Source: Caballeronia humi
GTDB taxonomy: Bacteria > Pseudomonadota > Gammaproteobacteria > Burkholderiales > Burkholderiaceae
Reading direction: 5' to 3'
Length of the DNA stretch: 64,000 bases
Assembly: GCF_001544475.1 (NCBI RefSeq)
Contig: NZ_FCNW02000008.1
Location: 1-64,000 of the forward strand
Both the position numbers and the translations under genes were made by a program. Of this stretch, positions 46,033 through 55,906 are shown one piece after another. Under the pieces are notes generated by a model that worked only from the letters and a program-made list of their open reading frames with translations, was not told where the DNA came from and searched no databases. Numbering within the stretch: position 1 is the first letter of the stretch; each line of letters begins with the position of its first letter.

Positions 46033-47571
46033 TCAGCTCTTCGCCTTCGGCATCTGCGACACGAGCGACAGCCCAATATCCATACCTTCGACCTGGAAGT
46101 GCGGAATGATGAAAAGCTTGATGCGGAAGAAGCCCGGGTTGTCCTCGATATCCTCCACCGTCACCTTTGCCTCACGCAAAGGATGCGAAGCCTGCAAGTC
46201 ATCGCCCGGATCGGTCATCTCGGTGACGAGGTTCTTGATCCAGTTGTTGAGCTCCATCTCCAGCAGCCGACGGTCCTTGGTCGTGCCGATGTTCTCGCGC
46301 TGAATCAGCTTCAGATAATGTGCGATGCGCGAAAGCAGGAAGATGTACGGCAGACGTGCATTGATGCGGCTGTTTGCAGTCGCTTCCTTCGTGTCGTACA
46401 ACGCGGGCTTTTGTGCCGAATTCGCTGAGAAGAAGCACGCGAAGTCGTGGTTCTTGTAGAACGACAGCGGGATGAAACCAAGATTGGCGAACTCGAATTC
46501 GCGCGTCTCGGGGATCAGCACTTCCGTTGGAATCTTCGGCTGATAGCCCGTGCCGAGGTCGTACAGATGCACCGGCAAATCCGCGACCTTCCCACCCGCC
46601 TGCGGCCCGCGAATCTGCACGCACCAGCCGTTCTTGATGAAACTGTTGACCATGTTCGCGGCAAAGGCGAACGACGCATTGACCCACAGATAGCGGCTGT
46701 GATCGGTACCCTTGACCGCTTCCTGATAGTTGAAGGCCCGCACCGGCACAGTATCGGGACCGTACGGCAGGCGGCCCAGCACGCGCGGCATCGTCAGGCC
46801 GATGTAGCGCGCGTCATCGGTATCGCGGAAGCTCTTCCACTTGATGTACTCGGCGCGATCGAAGTAGTTGCCGATGTCCTGGATCGCGGCCACTTCTTCC
46901 ATCGTTTCCTTGCCGAAGAATTTCGGCCCGACCGATCCCATGAACGGCATGTGCGCGGACGCCGCGACCTTCGAGATATTGCGCAGCAACGCAATGTCCT
47001 GCGGCGAGTTGGCGAATTCGAAGTTCGAGATGATCGAACCAATCGGCTGACCGCCAGGCGTGTCGTATTCCTGGATGTACGTGTGCCGATACAACCCGCT
47101 CTGGATCACCTCGGGCGTGTCCTCGAAGTCTTGCTGAAGCGCTTCCTTCGAACAATCGAGCAATTCGATGCGCACGTTCTTGCGAAAGTCCGTCCGGTCG
47201 ACGAGGAACTTGAGCCCGCGCCACGCCGATTCGATCTGCTGAAACTGCTCCGAATGCATTACGGCGTCGAGCTGGCGGCTGATCTTCTGATCGAGCGTAT
47301 CGATATGAAAATCGAGCAGCGACTTGTCCACCCGATCCACCGGGCGGCTCGCCTCCTCGACCATCTTCAGGAACACGCTCACCGCGCGCGACAGGCGCTC
47401 GTCGGTCGGCGCTTCGGCGAGCGCGTCGTTGTCCTGGAACGCTTCGAGCGGACGAGCACTCGCAACAGGCTTCAGGTTGATCTTTTCGAAGAGCGTCGCG
47501 TAGACGCTTGGGCCGTCTTTTTCCAGCGTGATCGTCTCGGCGCCGAGCGCCTCTGCTTCATTGCGTGACAT
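46033..47571 (-). CDS. tssC: TssC, T6SS contractile sheath large subunit
   Basis: This 512-residue protein has all TssC landmarks: SEQFQQIESAWRGLKFLVDR, GSIISNFEFANSPQDIALL, the central RVLGRLPYGPDTVPVRAFNY and the C-terminal FRIKLFIIPHFQVEGMDIGL. It assembles with TssB into the sheath that ClpV recycles. It follows tssB by 48 bp. Length is normal. Confidence 0.97.
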   Translation of the reverse strand: MSRNEAEALGAETITLEKDGPSVYATLFEKINLKPVASARPLEAFQDNDALAEAPTDERLSRAVSVFLKMVEEASRPVDRVDKSLLDFHIDTLDQKISRQLDAVMHSEQFQQIESAWRGLKFLVDRTDFRKNVRIELLDCSKEALQQDFEDTPEVIQSGLYRHTYIQEYDTPGGQPIGSIISNFEFANSPQDIALLRNISKVAASAHMPFMGSVGPKFFGKETMEEVAAIQDIGNYFDRAEYIKWKSFRDTDDARYIGLTMPRVLGRLPYGPDTVPVRAFNYQEAVKGTDHSRYLWVNASFAFAANMVNSFIKNGWCVQIRGPQAGGKVADLPVHLYDLGTGYQPKIPTEVLIPETREFEFANLGFIPLSFYKNHDFACFFSANSAQKPALYDTKEATANSRINARLPYIFLLSRIAHYLKLIQRENIGTTKDRRLLEMELNNWIKNLVTEMTDPGDDLQASHPLREAKVTVEDIEDNPGFFRIKLFIIPHFQVEGMDIGLSLVSQMPKAKS

Positions 47572-47619
47572 GGTCTTCCCGTTATGCGTAGTTGATTTGA
47601 TTGGCGGTCGAAGAGGCGT

Positions 47620-48135
47620 TCAGTCGTGATCCGCCGGCGGCAAAACGGTGGTGCCGATTTTCTCCAGCTCCGCGCGCAAGCTTTCCGTCGACGCCGGGTT
47701 CCTGACGATCTTCTCCAGCTCGCGACGGAACGTGCTGTTGTCGAGCAGATTCGATTTGAGGTCGCGCAGCAGGTTGCGCGCTGCCAGCAGCGTCTGCAGT
47801 TCGGGAATCTGGCGGGCCACTTGTTCCGGCTCGAAGTCCTTCATCGATTTGAAGTTCAGCGCGACCGTCGTGTCCGATCCGTCGTTGGCAAGCGTGTTTT
47901 CCACGTTGATACGAGCCCGGGGGTTCAATTCGCCGAGAACCGCATCGAAGTTGTTCCTGTTGACGTCGATCTTCTTGCGATCGGCAAGCGCGCCAGCGGC
48001 CTGACCCGCGCTGTAGTCGCCCATGACCAGCAACTTGAGCGGCAACTCCACGCGCTTTTGCGCCCCGCCTGTATGCAAATCCAGCGAAATATTGACGCGC
48101 GCTTTGGGAATCTCTTTCTGGAAACTTTCTGACAT
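47620..48135 (-). CDS. tssB: TssB, T6SS contractile sheath small subunit
   Basis: This 171-residue protein starts ESFQKEIPKARVNISLDLHT with the typical VELPLKLLVMGDYSAG block. The NPRARINVENTLANDG and LNFKSMKDFEPEQVARQIPE segments are diagnostic. It is the first gene of the leftward arm, divergent from tssK across an AT-rich promoter region. Confidence 0.97.
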   Translation of the reverse strand: MSESFQKEIPKARVNISLDLHTGGAQKRVELPLKLLVMGDYSAGQAAGALADRKKIDVNRNNFDAVLGELNPRARINVENTLANDGSDTTVALNFKSMKDFEPEQVARQIPELQTLLAARNLLRDLKSNLLDNSTFRRELEKIVRNPASTESLRAELEKIGTTVLPPADHD

Positions 48136-48656
48136 GGTTTCGCCTTTCTTTTATCGATGGTTATACGACACGCAAGCGACGCCGCCACGACTCACGGCCA
48201 TGTCCGGTTGAATGCCGCAATTATCCAGTTGCTTTGAATCAGCCTGCGTCATCGCGATATTGCGCGAGAATCGTTGTTGCGCCCCTTTTATTACTTTTTA
48301 TTAGATCAGGCAAGACCGACTTTCGTCAAGCGTAAAGACACGGATTAATTTGAGATAAGACGAAGATTATTTCAGGACAATTCGTCATTCTTCGTTATCG
48401 TCCAACGCGTCCAATGGATTCAACGTTTTAAAGCGCAGGAATTGCCCGCTTGTCGTGGCTGGACAGGGAGCCAGAAAAATACAAATCGCAGAACATTACA
48501 GACAAATCTTGAAAGTCTCTTAAATTCGATACACGCTCCTAATATTTGGAGACACATTCAAAATCAGGACATTCATCTCAATAATAGACGAGGCCTCATA
48601 GTTCATGTTTAAAATGACAAAACATTCGATAAACCAAAAATAAGCGATTAATCGTT
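48136..48656. promoter_or_regulatory. AT-rich divergent promoter region between the two T6SS arms
   Basis: About 520 bp without a credible gene separates tssB (left) and tssK (right). It is strongly AT-rich from about 48230 on, unlike the flanking genes, which suggests silencing by an H-NS/MvaT-like protein. I looked for a sigma-54 site (TGGCAC-N5-TTGC) and did not find one. Promoter boxes are not assigned. Confidence 0.6.
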
Positions 48657-50006
48657 ATGCGGACTTTCAAGCCGCTTTGGCACGAGGGGCTGATTCTCAC
48701 ACCCCAGCATTTTCAGCAACAGGAACAATGGCTTAATGCCGCAAACCGGCAATTTGCCTCCCTCTTCATCGCCGAGCCATGGGGAATCATCGATGTTCAA
48801 CTCGACGAAGACACATTCGCCGCCAACCGGCTCACGCTCACGCGCCTGAAATTGCGCTTTCCGGACGGCACACTCGTCGATACGTCGGGGGCCGATGTGC
48901 TGCCGCGTCCCCGCGATCTTTCGCGCGACATCGGCGCCGACGTGCAAAGCGTGACCGTGCTCGCCGCGCTGCCACTGCTGAATGCCGACGGCAACAACTG
49001 CCGCTTCGGCGACGAAACGCTTTCGCGTCCGCGTCGCTATTTTCACGAGTTCGTGGAAGTGCCCGACCTCAATGGAACCGGCGTCGAGGAGTTGTCGGTC
49101 GAGCGTCAGGCCGTGCATCTGCTATTCGATTTCGAGCCGCATGCGGACGACGTCGTGTGCCCGATCGCGCGGCTCGTGCGCGGTGCGCGCGGCCAGTTCG
49201 AGCTGGACCGCGCGTTCGTGCCGCCGTGCCTTACGCTCGTCGCGCATGAACGCCATCGGGAACGCGTCGCGCGTCTTTCGGACATCCTGCTCGCAAAGAG
49301 CACGGCGCTCGCTGCGCGACGCAGCGAACGCATCGACCAGATCGCGGAGTTCGGCGTCGCCGATGTTTCGCTCTTCTGGCTGCTGCACTGCATGCATACA
49401 CATTGGCCGCGGCTGTCGTTTCTCGGCACGCATCCGAACCAGCCGCCCGAGCGCCTGTACGACGTGCTGGCGACGTTGTCCGGCGCGCTGATGACCTTCT
49501 CCACGGGCACGTCGCTCACCTCCATCCCGCCGTATGAACACACGAAACAGGATGAGATCTTCACGACGCTTGAAACGCTGATCCGCGACCTGATCGATGC
49601 GATCATCCCGTCGCGTGTCATTCCGATCGGGCTCTCGCACAGGAGCGCAACATCCTGGACCGGTCAGTTCAGGGACGACCGGCTGCTCGAAGGCGCCGAC
49701 TATTACCTGTCGGTGAATGCCGCGCTGCCCGCATTCCAACTTATCGAGCAGATTCCGAAGCTCTGCAAGATCGGCTCGCCCGACGATATCGAACACATCG
49801 TGAACTCGGCGCTCGCCGGTATTCCCTTGAAAGCGGTACAGCGGGTGCCGGCCGCCATTCCGGTGCGCCTCGAAAACCAGTACTTCTCCCTCGATGCCAG
49901 CGATCCCGCACACGCGCGCATGCTCGCCGCACGGGCCTGCCAGCTCTATCTGCCGGCTTCCGTGCCGGAGGCCTCACTCGAGCTCTACGCGGTGCTGACG
50001 TCATGA
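48657..50006 (+). CDS. tssK: TssK, T6SS baseplate-membrane connector
   Basis: This 449-residue protein starts KPLWHEGLILTPQHFQQQEQ, the classic TssK N-terminus, with a VELLFDFEPHADD-like region at about residue 160 and the C-terminal NQYFSLDASDPAHARML. TssK trimers link the TssFG wedge to TssL and TssM. It is the first gene of the rightward arm and overlaps tssL by 4 bp (50003-50006). Confidence 0.96.
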   Translation: MRTFKPLWHEGLILTPQHFQQQEQWLNAANRQFASLFIAEPWGIIDVQLDEDTFAANRLTLTRLKLRFPDGTLVDTSGADVLPRPRDLSRDIGADVQSVTVLAALPLLNADGNNCRFGDETLSRPRRYFHEFVEVPDLNGTGVEELSVERQAVHLLFDFEPHADDVVCPIARLVRGARGQFELDRAFVPPCLTLVAHERHRERVARLSDILLAKSTALAARRSERIDQIAEFGVADVSLFWLLHCMHTHWPRLSFLGTHPNQPPERLYDVLATLSGALMTFSTGTSLTSIPPYEHTKQDEIFTTLETLIRDLIDAIIPSRVIPIGLSHRSATSWTGQFRDDRLLEGADYYLSVNAALPAFQLIEQIPKLCKIGSPDDIEHIVNSALAGIPLKAVQRVPAAIPVRLENQYFSLDASDPAHARMLAARACQLYLPASVPEASLELYAVLTS

Positions 50007-50668
50007 ACGAAGCACCCACGATGCGCGCTTTGCTGCGCGACACGGCGCTGCAAGTTTCGCTGCTCGCGCAAGGCGCGACGACTGAATCCGTACCGGTGCT
50101 GCGCCAGCGCTGTCTGCATCTGGTCCACGAATTCGATGCATCGCTCGAAGCTCGCCACGTTCCGCGCGACGTAAAGGAAGACGCGATCCATGCGCAATGC
50201 GGGCTGCTCGACGAGATGGCGATGACGCACCTTTCGCCCGACGGACGCTCGCAATGGGATGCTTATCCGCTGCAGGTCGAACGCTCGGGAAATCACAACG
50301 CCGGAGAAGAGGTGTATGAACGGCTCGCAGTGCGCATGCGCGAGACGCCGTCGAACATCGAACTGCTCGAATGCTATGCCGCGGTACTGGGCCTCGGTTT
50401 TCGTGGACGCTACGCGCGCGATGAGAACGAGCACGAACGTGCTGCGTTGATCAAGACGCTCAACGCGCAGATCTCCAAAGCGCGGCCGGGTGCGCAACCG
50501 AGCTTCATCATCGATAGCGGCGGCGGCAATCGCTTCGGCTGGCTGCGGCACGTTTCGCCGTGGGCCATAGCGGGGTTTGCGTGCGTCGTGGCGGCTCTCG
50601 TCTGGTTCGCCTGGGGGCATGCACTCGATACCGAGGTCGCGCGCCTGATTGCAGCCCGAGCGAAATGA
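50003..50668 (+). CDS. tssL: TssL (DotU family), T6SS inner membrane protein
   Basis: The protein has 221 residues. A cytoplasmic DotU domain (ALLRDTALQVSLLAQGA; HAQCGLLDEMAMTHL; LLECYAAVLGLGFRGRYA) is followed by one C-terminal helix near 188-208 (WAIAGFACVVAALVWFAWG). There is no peptidoglycan-binding extension. That function is supplied by the next gene, whose start overlaps this stop (50665-50668). Confidence 0.95.
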   Translation: MNEAPTMRALLRDTALQVSLLAQGATTESVPVLRQRCLHLVHEFDASLEARHVPRDVKEDAIHAQCGLLDEMAMTHLSPDGRSQWDAYPLQVERSGNHNAGEEVYERLAVRMRETPSNIELLECYAAVLGLGFRGRYARDENEHERAALIKTLNAQISKARPGAQPSFIIDSGGGNRFGWLRHVSPWAIAGFACVVAALVWFAWGHALDTEVARLIAARAK

Positions 50669-52263
50669 ACAGCCATGCTTACCCGTTTCGCGCGCTGGTC
50701 GCATTTGCCGCGCTACTCGCGGCGGCTGTCGTGCTCGCGGTCCTGCCATTGAGCCGTGGCATCGCGTGGAGTATCACATTCGCGATAGTCGTAACCGCTG
50801 CGGCCCTGATCGCGTGGCACTCGATGCGCGTGCGACGCGCGCTGGAACACAACGCCGCGACGTTGCGGGCGGTCAGCGATCTGCCGGATGCACTGCGCTC
50901 GCGCATGCCGCTCGTCATGGTGCTCGGCGATGCGCTCGCACATCTCTTCGCGAACGGACGAAGCGTCCATGTCGGCGCGACTGCGATCTGGATGCGCGTG
51001 GACAAGCCGCGCAAGCTGCCCGATCTCGCGCTCGCGGCGAGAGCGTGGCGCGGCGATCGTACGCTGGATGGCGTCGTGTTGACGCTCGCACCCGATGCCC
51101 ACACGCACGACTCGCTCACGCAGATGCTGCGCGCGCATCGGCAGGCGCTCAGCGATACGACGCGCTTGCTCGGTACGAGTGTGCCGGCGTACCTGGCGGT
51201 GTATCAGCGGCTCACGCAGGAGAACGGCCCGACTTCGCACTGGTACGGCCTGTCCGCCGAAGCGCCGGTAACAGCGGTCAGTCAGTTCGACGCCGTCATC
51301 CACGCAGCCGAAGCTGAGCGGCATGAACCACGTGCTGCGGGTCTTGCGTCGCTGATCGACTGGACCTGGCGGTACGTCAACGGCGTGCTGCAGGACCCTC
51401 GCCAGCCCGCCGCGCCGTGGCCACTGCACGGCGCAGCGTGGATCGATTGCGGCGGGGCGAGCCAGCCCGCTTCGCCCTGGCTCGCGCATTTGCGGTCGCT
51501 CACGCATCTCGTCCTGCCACCACTCACCGGATCGGAGAGACCGTGGTCCTTGCCCGAGCCGCTGATCGACGCATGTCCAAAACGCGCGTGGGTTCCGCCG
51601 CGTCTGCGCGCATTCGCCCACGCGATCGCGATACTCGCCTGCGCCGTGGCGCTCGCGTGTTGGGGCGCAGCGAAGAACAATCGGGCGTTGATCGATCAGA
51701 TCACTGCGAACCTCACGCGTTATGCAAGCGCACCTGACAGCAACGACGCCACGCGCCGCGACGCATTGTCCGCGCTTGTCGCCAATCGTGACCAACTCGA
51801 TCGATACGAACGCACGGGCGTACCACTGCGCCTGAGCTTTGGCATGTATCGCGGCGCAGCGCTGTTGCCTGTGCTCAACCAGAAGATCGCGTCGTACGAG
51901 CCGAGTCCTTCGATCGTCACGCTCGACAGCATGTCGCTTTTCGACAGCGGCCGCGCGCAACTCAAGCCCGGCTCGACGCGCGCGCTGGTCGGCGCGCTGG
52001 AGATGATCAACGCACAGCGCGGCAAGCGAATCCTCATCGCCGGCCACACCGACGACATCGGCGACGGCGCAACCAATCAACGCCTCTCGATCGCGCGTGC
52101 GAGCGCCGTGCGCGACTGGCTGATGGAAGCGTCCGCGACGCCCGCATCGGCATTCGCGATCCAGGGCTACGGCGACACGCGACCTATCGCCGACAACCGC
52201 GCGCCCGAAGGCCGCGCGCGCAACCGGCGCGTGGAGATCACGCTGGTTCCGGATATTCCGTGA
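50665..52263 (+). CDS. T6SS-linked OmpA-family protein with TssM-like topology
   Basis: The protein has 532 residues. Two N-terminal helices (9-28, 33-51), a cytoplasmic domain to about 315, a third helix (316-335) and a periplasmic OmpA domain (SMSLFDSGRAQLKPGSTRAL, AGHTDDIGDGATNQRLSIAR, near 415-530). The OmpA part should bind peptidoglycan in place of the missing domain on TssL. The helix plan, and a segment DGVVLTLAPDAHTHDSL that recalls the IcmF nucleotide-binding fold, resemble a short TssM whose periplasmic domain has been exchanged. It is coupled to tssL by an overlapping start. Confidence 0.9.
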   Translation: MNSHAYPFRALVAFAALLAAAVVLAVLPLSRGIAWSITFAIVVTAAALIAWHSMRVRRALEHNAATLRAVSDLPDALRSRMPLVMVLGDALAHLFANGRSVHVGATAIWMRVDKPRKLPDLALAARAWRGDRTLDGVVLTLAPDAHTHDSLTQMLRAHRQALSDTTRLLGTSVPAYLAVYQRLTQENGPTSHWYGLSAEAPVTAVSQFDAVIHAAEAERHEPRAAGLASLIDWTWRYVNGVLQDPRQPAAPWPLHGAAWIDCGGASQPASPWLAHLRSLTHLVLPPLTGSERPWSLPEPLIDACPKRAWVPPRLRAFAHAIAILACAVALACWGAAKNNRALIDQITANLTRYASAPDSNDATRRDALSALVANRDQLDRYERTGVPLRLSFGMYRGAALLPVLNQKIASYEPSPSIVTLDSMSLFDSGRAQLKPGSTRALVGALEMINAQRGKRILIAGHTDDIGDGATNQRLSIARASAVRDWLMEASATPASAFAIQGYGDTRPIADNRAPEGRARNRRVEITLVPDIP

Positions 52264-52329
52264 ACCCGAATCCTTCCCAAAGCAAGGCGCTTCGGGACTT
52301 TTGCTGCAACCCACCAAGGAGAAATAGAA

Positions 52330-52815
52330 ATGGCTATTCCGGCATACATGTGGATCAAGGACGATGGCGGCGCCGACATCAAAGGCTCGGTCACGGTCAA
52401 TGGCCGTGAAGGCAGTGTCGAAATCGTCGAGTTCAATCACGGCGTCAACATTCCGACCGACAACAACACGGGCAAGCTGACCGGCACGCGTGTGCATGCG
52501 CCGATCACCTTCACGAAGGAAACCGACGCGTCCACGCCGTATCTCTACAAGGCCGTCACGAGCGGGCAGACGCTGAAGTCGATCGAGATCAAGTGGTACA
52601 AGATCGACGATGCGGGCAAGGAAAAGGAGTACTTCAACACGAAGCTCGACAACGTGAAGGTCGTCGCGGTGAAGCCGAAGATGCTCGACATCAAGAACCC
52701 GTCGTTCGAGAAACACAATCATCTCGAAGACATCGAACTGCGCTACGAAAAGATCACGTGGTCGTACAAGGATGGCAACATCATCCACGCCGATAGCTGG
52801 AACGAGCGCTCGTAA
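52330..52815 (+). CDS. hcp: Hcp (TssD), T6SS tube protein
   Basis: This 161-residue protein has Hcp family features: MAIPAYMWIKDDGGADIKGS at the start, EIVEFNHGVNIPTD, the FTKETDASTPYLYKAVTSG helix and WKWYKIDDAG-type strands (here IKWYKIDDAGKEKEYF). Hexamers stack into the inner tube expelled with VgrG. An AAGGAG lies about 9 nt before the ATG. A strong hairpin follows the stop, which may raise its message level over clpV. Confidence 0.97.
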   Translation: MAIPAYMWIKDDGGADIKGSVTVNGREGSVEIVEFNHGVNIPTDNNTGKLTGTRVHAPITFTKETDASTPYLYKAVTSGQTLKSIEIKWYKIDDAGKEKEYFNTKLDNVKVVAVKPKMLDIKNPSFEKHNHLEDIELRYEKITWSYKDGNIIHADSWNERS

Positions 52816-52830
52816 CAGCGTTTTCTTTTC

Positions 52831-52853
52831 GTCGGTCCGCCGCGCGGACCGAC
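52831..52853 (+). other. Perfect hairpin between hcp and clpV
   Basis: A 10-bp perfect stem (GTCGGTCCGC with GCGGACCGAC) encloses a 3-nt loop, 15 bp after the hcp stop and 21 bp before the clpV ATG. No T-run follows, so it is not a standard terminator. It may protect the hcp 3' end from exonucleases or attenuate clpV. Confidence 0.7.
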
Positions 52854-52874
52854 GCCATCCTTGCCCTTTTCGTC

Positions 52875-55484
52875 ATGACCCAACGCGAACTTTCCCCGTA
52901 CCTGCGCCGGCTCAACGATCATTGCGCCCGCGCGCTCGCCGCTGCGGCGAGTCTGTGCGAAACGCGCGCGCATCGCGATATCGATGTCGAACACTGGCTG
53001 ATCAAGTTCCTCGAACTGGGCGACGGCGATCTCGTCGCGATCCTGCGACACTATGAACTGGACGTCGAGTCGATCTGGAACGGTTTGCTCGCCGCCATCG
53101 ACCGGTTACCGCACGAATTGCGCGGCAAGCCGGGGCTATCGCAACGGCTTGGAGTGTGGCTCGAAGCGGCGTGGGTGCGCGCGTCGCTCGAAGGCGACTC
53201 GCCATCGATCCGTTCCGCCCATCTATTCGCCGCACTCGCCGATGCGCCTCACCTCTTGCGCGCCCCCGATGCGTGGCCCTTGCTCTCCGTGTCCACGACG
53301 CAAATCGAGCGCTTGCGCAGTGAGCTCGATCGGGTATCGGTCGAAGCGTCTTATGCAGCATCAACGGAGCAGGAACCCGAGTCGGAAGCGCTGCGGCGCT
53401 TCACCATCGACATCACGCAAAAGGCGCGCGACGGCAAGATCGACCCGGTGTTCGGGCGCGATGTCGAGATTCGTCAGATGGTCGATATTCTCGCGCGGCG
53501 CCGCAAGAACAACCCGATCCTCGTCGGTGAGCCGGGTGTCGGCAAGACGGCGCTTGTCGAAGGTCTTGCGCTCCGAATCGCGGAAGGCGACGTCCCCGCC
53601 GTCATACGCAACGTGAGCGTGCTCACGCTCGATCTCGGCTTGTTGCAGGCGGGCGCGGGCGTCAAGGGCGAATTCGAGCAGCGCTTGAAGAACGTGATCG
53701 AAGCCGTCCAGCAATCCGTGACGCCGATCCTGCTGTTCATCGACGAAGCGCACACGCTGATCGGCGCGGGCAATACAGCGGGTGGAGCGGACGCCGCGAA
53801 CCTGCTCAAGCCCGCCCTCGCGCGCGGCGAGTTGCGCACGATAGCCGCGACGACGTGGTCCGAATACAAACAATATTTCGAACGCGATGCCGCGCTCGAA
53901 CGGCGCTTTCAGATGGTCAAGGTCGATGAACCCGACGACGAACGCGCCTGCCTGATGCTGCGCGGTTTGAAAGAGCGCTATGCGCAGCACCATGGCGTGC
54001 ATATAACGGACGCGGCGGTTGGCGCGGCGGTGCGTCTGTCACGCCGCTATTTGACGGGGCGCCAGTTGCCCGACAAGGCCGTCGATCTGCTCGATACCGC
54101 CGCCGCGCGCGTGAAGATGAGCATGGAAGCGACGCCCTTAGCCATCTCGACCTGCATGGCGGAACGCGCGGCGCTGGAAGTCGAACGCACGGCGCTCGTG
54201 CGCGATCAAGGCGCCATATCGGCTGATGTGAGCGAGAGATTGACCGCGATCGACGCGAAGCTTGCGGCGCTCGCGATCGAACTCGAACGGCTTGAACGTG
54301 CGTTCGTCGAGCAGAAGGCCAAAATTAAAACGCTCATCGAACACCGCGAAATGTGGACTGCGGCTACCGATGAATCCGCGCGACGCGATCTACAACGCGC
54401 GAGCGCGCGAGCGCATGCGGCCATTGCGCAACACGGCTCGGATGCGCTGATCCACGCGGAGGTCGATGAAGCGGCGATCGCCCGCGTCATCGCCGACTGG
54501 ACCGGCATTCCGGCCGGCAGCCTTTTGTCCGATGAACTCGCTACGCTGCTCGATCTCGAATCGCTACTCGGCCGCGCCGTAGTCGGTCAGGACGATGCGC
54601 TTGCAATGCTCGGCAAGAGCCTGCGCGCCGCCAAGGCGGGGCTCAAGTCGGAGGAAGCGCCGCTCGGCGTGTTTCTGCTCGTGGGGCCGTCGGGGGTCGG
54701 CAAGACCGAAACCGCGCGTACCCTCGCCGATCTCATGTTTGGCGGCGAGCGCGCGCTCATCACGATCAATCTGTCCGAGCATCAGGAAGCGCACACCGTG
54801 TCGCAACTGAAGGGCTCGCCGCCGGGCTATGTGGGTTATGGGCAAGGCGGCGTACTGACCGAAGCCGTGCGTCAGCGGCCCTACTCCGTCATCCTGCTCG
54901 ATGAAGTCGAGAAGGCGCACCGCGATGTGCTGAACCTGTTCTATCAAGTGTTCGATCGCGGATTCATGCGCGATGGCGAAGGCCGGGTGATCGACTTCCG
55001 CAATACCGTGATCCTGATGACATCCAATCTCGGCAGCGAGGAGATCATGGCAGCGGGTGCGCCCGGGGGCGTGCCAACTACGTCCATGCTGATGGAATTG
55101 CTCCGTCCGTTGCTCGTCGAGCACTTTCAGCCGGCGCTGCTCGCGCGGTTCCAGACGGTGGTCTATCGGCCACTGTCGACGGATGCGCTGGCGTCGATCG
55201 TGCGTATGAAACTCGATAAAGTCACAAGACGGATCGAGCGGCGCTTCAACGTGCCGCTCGTCTGCGATGACGCGTTGGTCGACGAACTCGTGCGTGCCTG
55301 TCTGTTGCCAGATTCGGGCGCGCGCAATATCGACAGCCTGCTCGACCAGCAGATCCTGCCGGTACTCGCGCGCGAGTTGCTCGCACGCGCCGCCACTCAG
55401 CACGCGTGCACAGGCGTGCGCCTCTCGTTCTCCGATGACGAAGGCATCGCGGTAGAGTTCGACGAAGCAGGCACAATCGCATGA
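52875..55484 (+). CDS. clpV: ClpV (TssH), T6SS sheath-recycling AAA+ ATPase
   Basis: This 869-residue protein has a Clp_N domain (1-150), a first AAA+ domain with Walker A GEPGVGKT (218-225) and Walker B LLFIDEAHTL, a short ClpV-type middle coiled coil, and a second AAA+ domain with GPSGVGKT near 605 and VILLDEVEKAH. It unfolds contracted TssBC sheaths for reuse. All nucleotide-binding motifs are intact. The stop overlaps the tssE start by ATGA. Confidence 0.96.
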   Translation: MTQRELSPYLRRLNDHCARALAAAASLCETRAHRDIDVEHWLIKFLELGDGDLVAILRHYELDVESIWNGLLAAIDRLPHELRGKPGLSQRLGVWLEAAWVRASLEGDSPSIRSAHLFAALADAPHLLRAPDAWPLLSVSTTQIERLRSELDRVSVEASYAASTEQEPESEALRRFTIDITQKARDGKIDPVFGRDVEIRQMVDILARRRKNNPILVGEPGVGKTALVEGLALRIAEGDVPAVIRNVSVLTLDLGLLQAGAGVKGEFEQRLKNVIEAVQQSVTPILLFIDEAHTLIGAGNTAGGADAANLLKPALARGELRTIAATTWSEYKQYFERDAALERRFQMVKVDEPDDERACLMLRGLKERYAQHHGVHITDAAVGAAVRLSRRYLTGRQLPDKAVDLLDTAAARVKMSMEATPLAISTCMAERAALEVERTALVRDQGAISADVSERLTAIDAKLAALAIELERLERAFVEQKAKIKTLIEHREMWTAATDESARRDLQRASARAHAAIAQHGSDALIHAEVDEAAIARVIADWTGIPAGSLLSDELATLLDLESLLGRAVVGQDDALAMLGKSLRAAKAGLKSEEAPLGVFLLVGPSGVGKTETARTLADLMFGGERALITINLSEHQEAHTVSQLKGSPPGYVGYGQGGVLTEAVRQRPYSVILLDEVEKAHRDVLNLFYQVFDRGFMRDGEGRVIDFRNTVILMTSNLGSEEIMAAGAPGGVPTTSMLMELLRPLLVEHFQPALLARFQTVVYRPLSTDALASIVRMKLDKVTRRIERRFNVPLVCDDALVDELVRACLLPDSGARNIDSLLDQQILPVLARELLARAATQHACTGVRLSFSDDEGIAVEFDEAGTIA

Positions 55485-55906
55485 CGATCGGGCCATCGCT
55501 CTACGACTTGCTGCTCGGCCATATCGACGGAAAACCGCTCGATGGCCACGACAACAACACGCTTGAAATCCTGAGCGTGCTGGAAAACCTGAGGCGCATC
55601 CTGAACACACGCGCCGGTACGCTCAAACATCTGCCGGACTATGGCCTGCCCGATTTGAGCACCATCTACCGGAACCTGCCGGCATCCGCGCATCAACTCA
55701 AGGCGCAGATGGAGGCGACGTTACTTGTCTACGAGCCGCGCATCCGTTCGATCGACCTTGACGTGCTGCCGACCGAGAACGGTATGCTCGTGAGCTATGA
55801 AATGACGTGCCATCTGAGGAAGCATGGCCTCGTGCGCTTCGGCACGCACTACGAACCTCAAGGACGCACGCGCCTGGAATGGCGCCGACGCGTGGATGCC
55901 GATTAA
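55481..55906 (+). CDS. tssE: TssE, gp25-like T6SS baseplate protein
   Basis: This 141-residue gp25/GpW-like protein has LYDLLLGHIDG at the start, VLENLRRILNTRAGTLKHLP followed by DYGLPDLSTIY in the middle, and YEPRIRSIDLDVLP later. It completes the baseplate wedge. It is translationally coupled to clpV and is the last gene of the rightward arm. It converges with the Rieske reductase gene with a 4-bp overlap of the stops. Confidence 0.95.
   Translation: MTIGPSLYDLLLGHIDGKPLDGHDNNTLEILSVLENLRRILNTRAGTLKHLPDYGLPDLSTIYRNLPASAHQLKAQMEATLLVYEPRIRSIDLDVLPTENGMLVSYEMTCHLRKHGLVRFGTHYEPQGRTRLEWRRRVDAD

Noticed and set aside
48136-48656. Sigma-54 promoter for the T6SS arms
   Set aside because: I searched by eye for TGGCAC-N5-TTGC on both strands and found no acceptable match.
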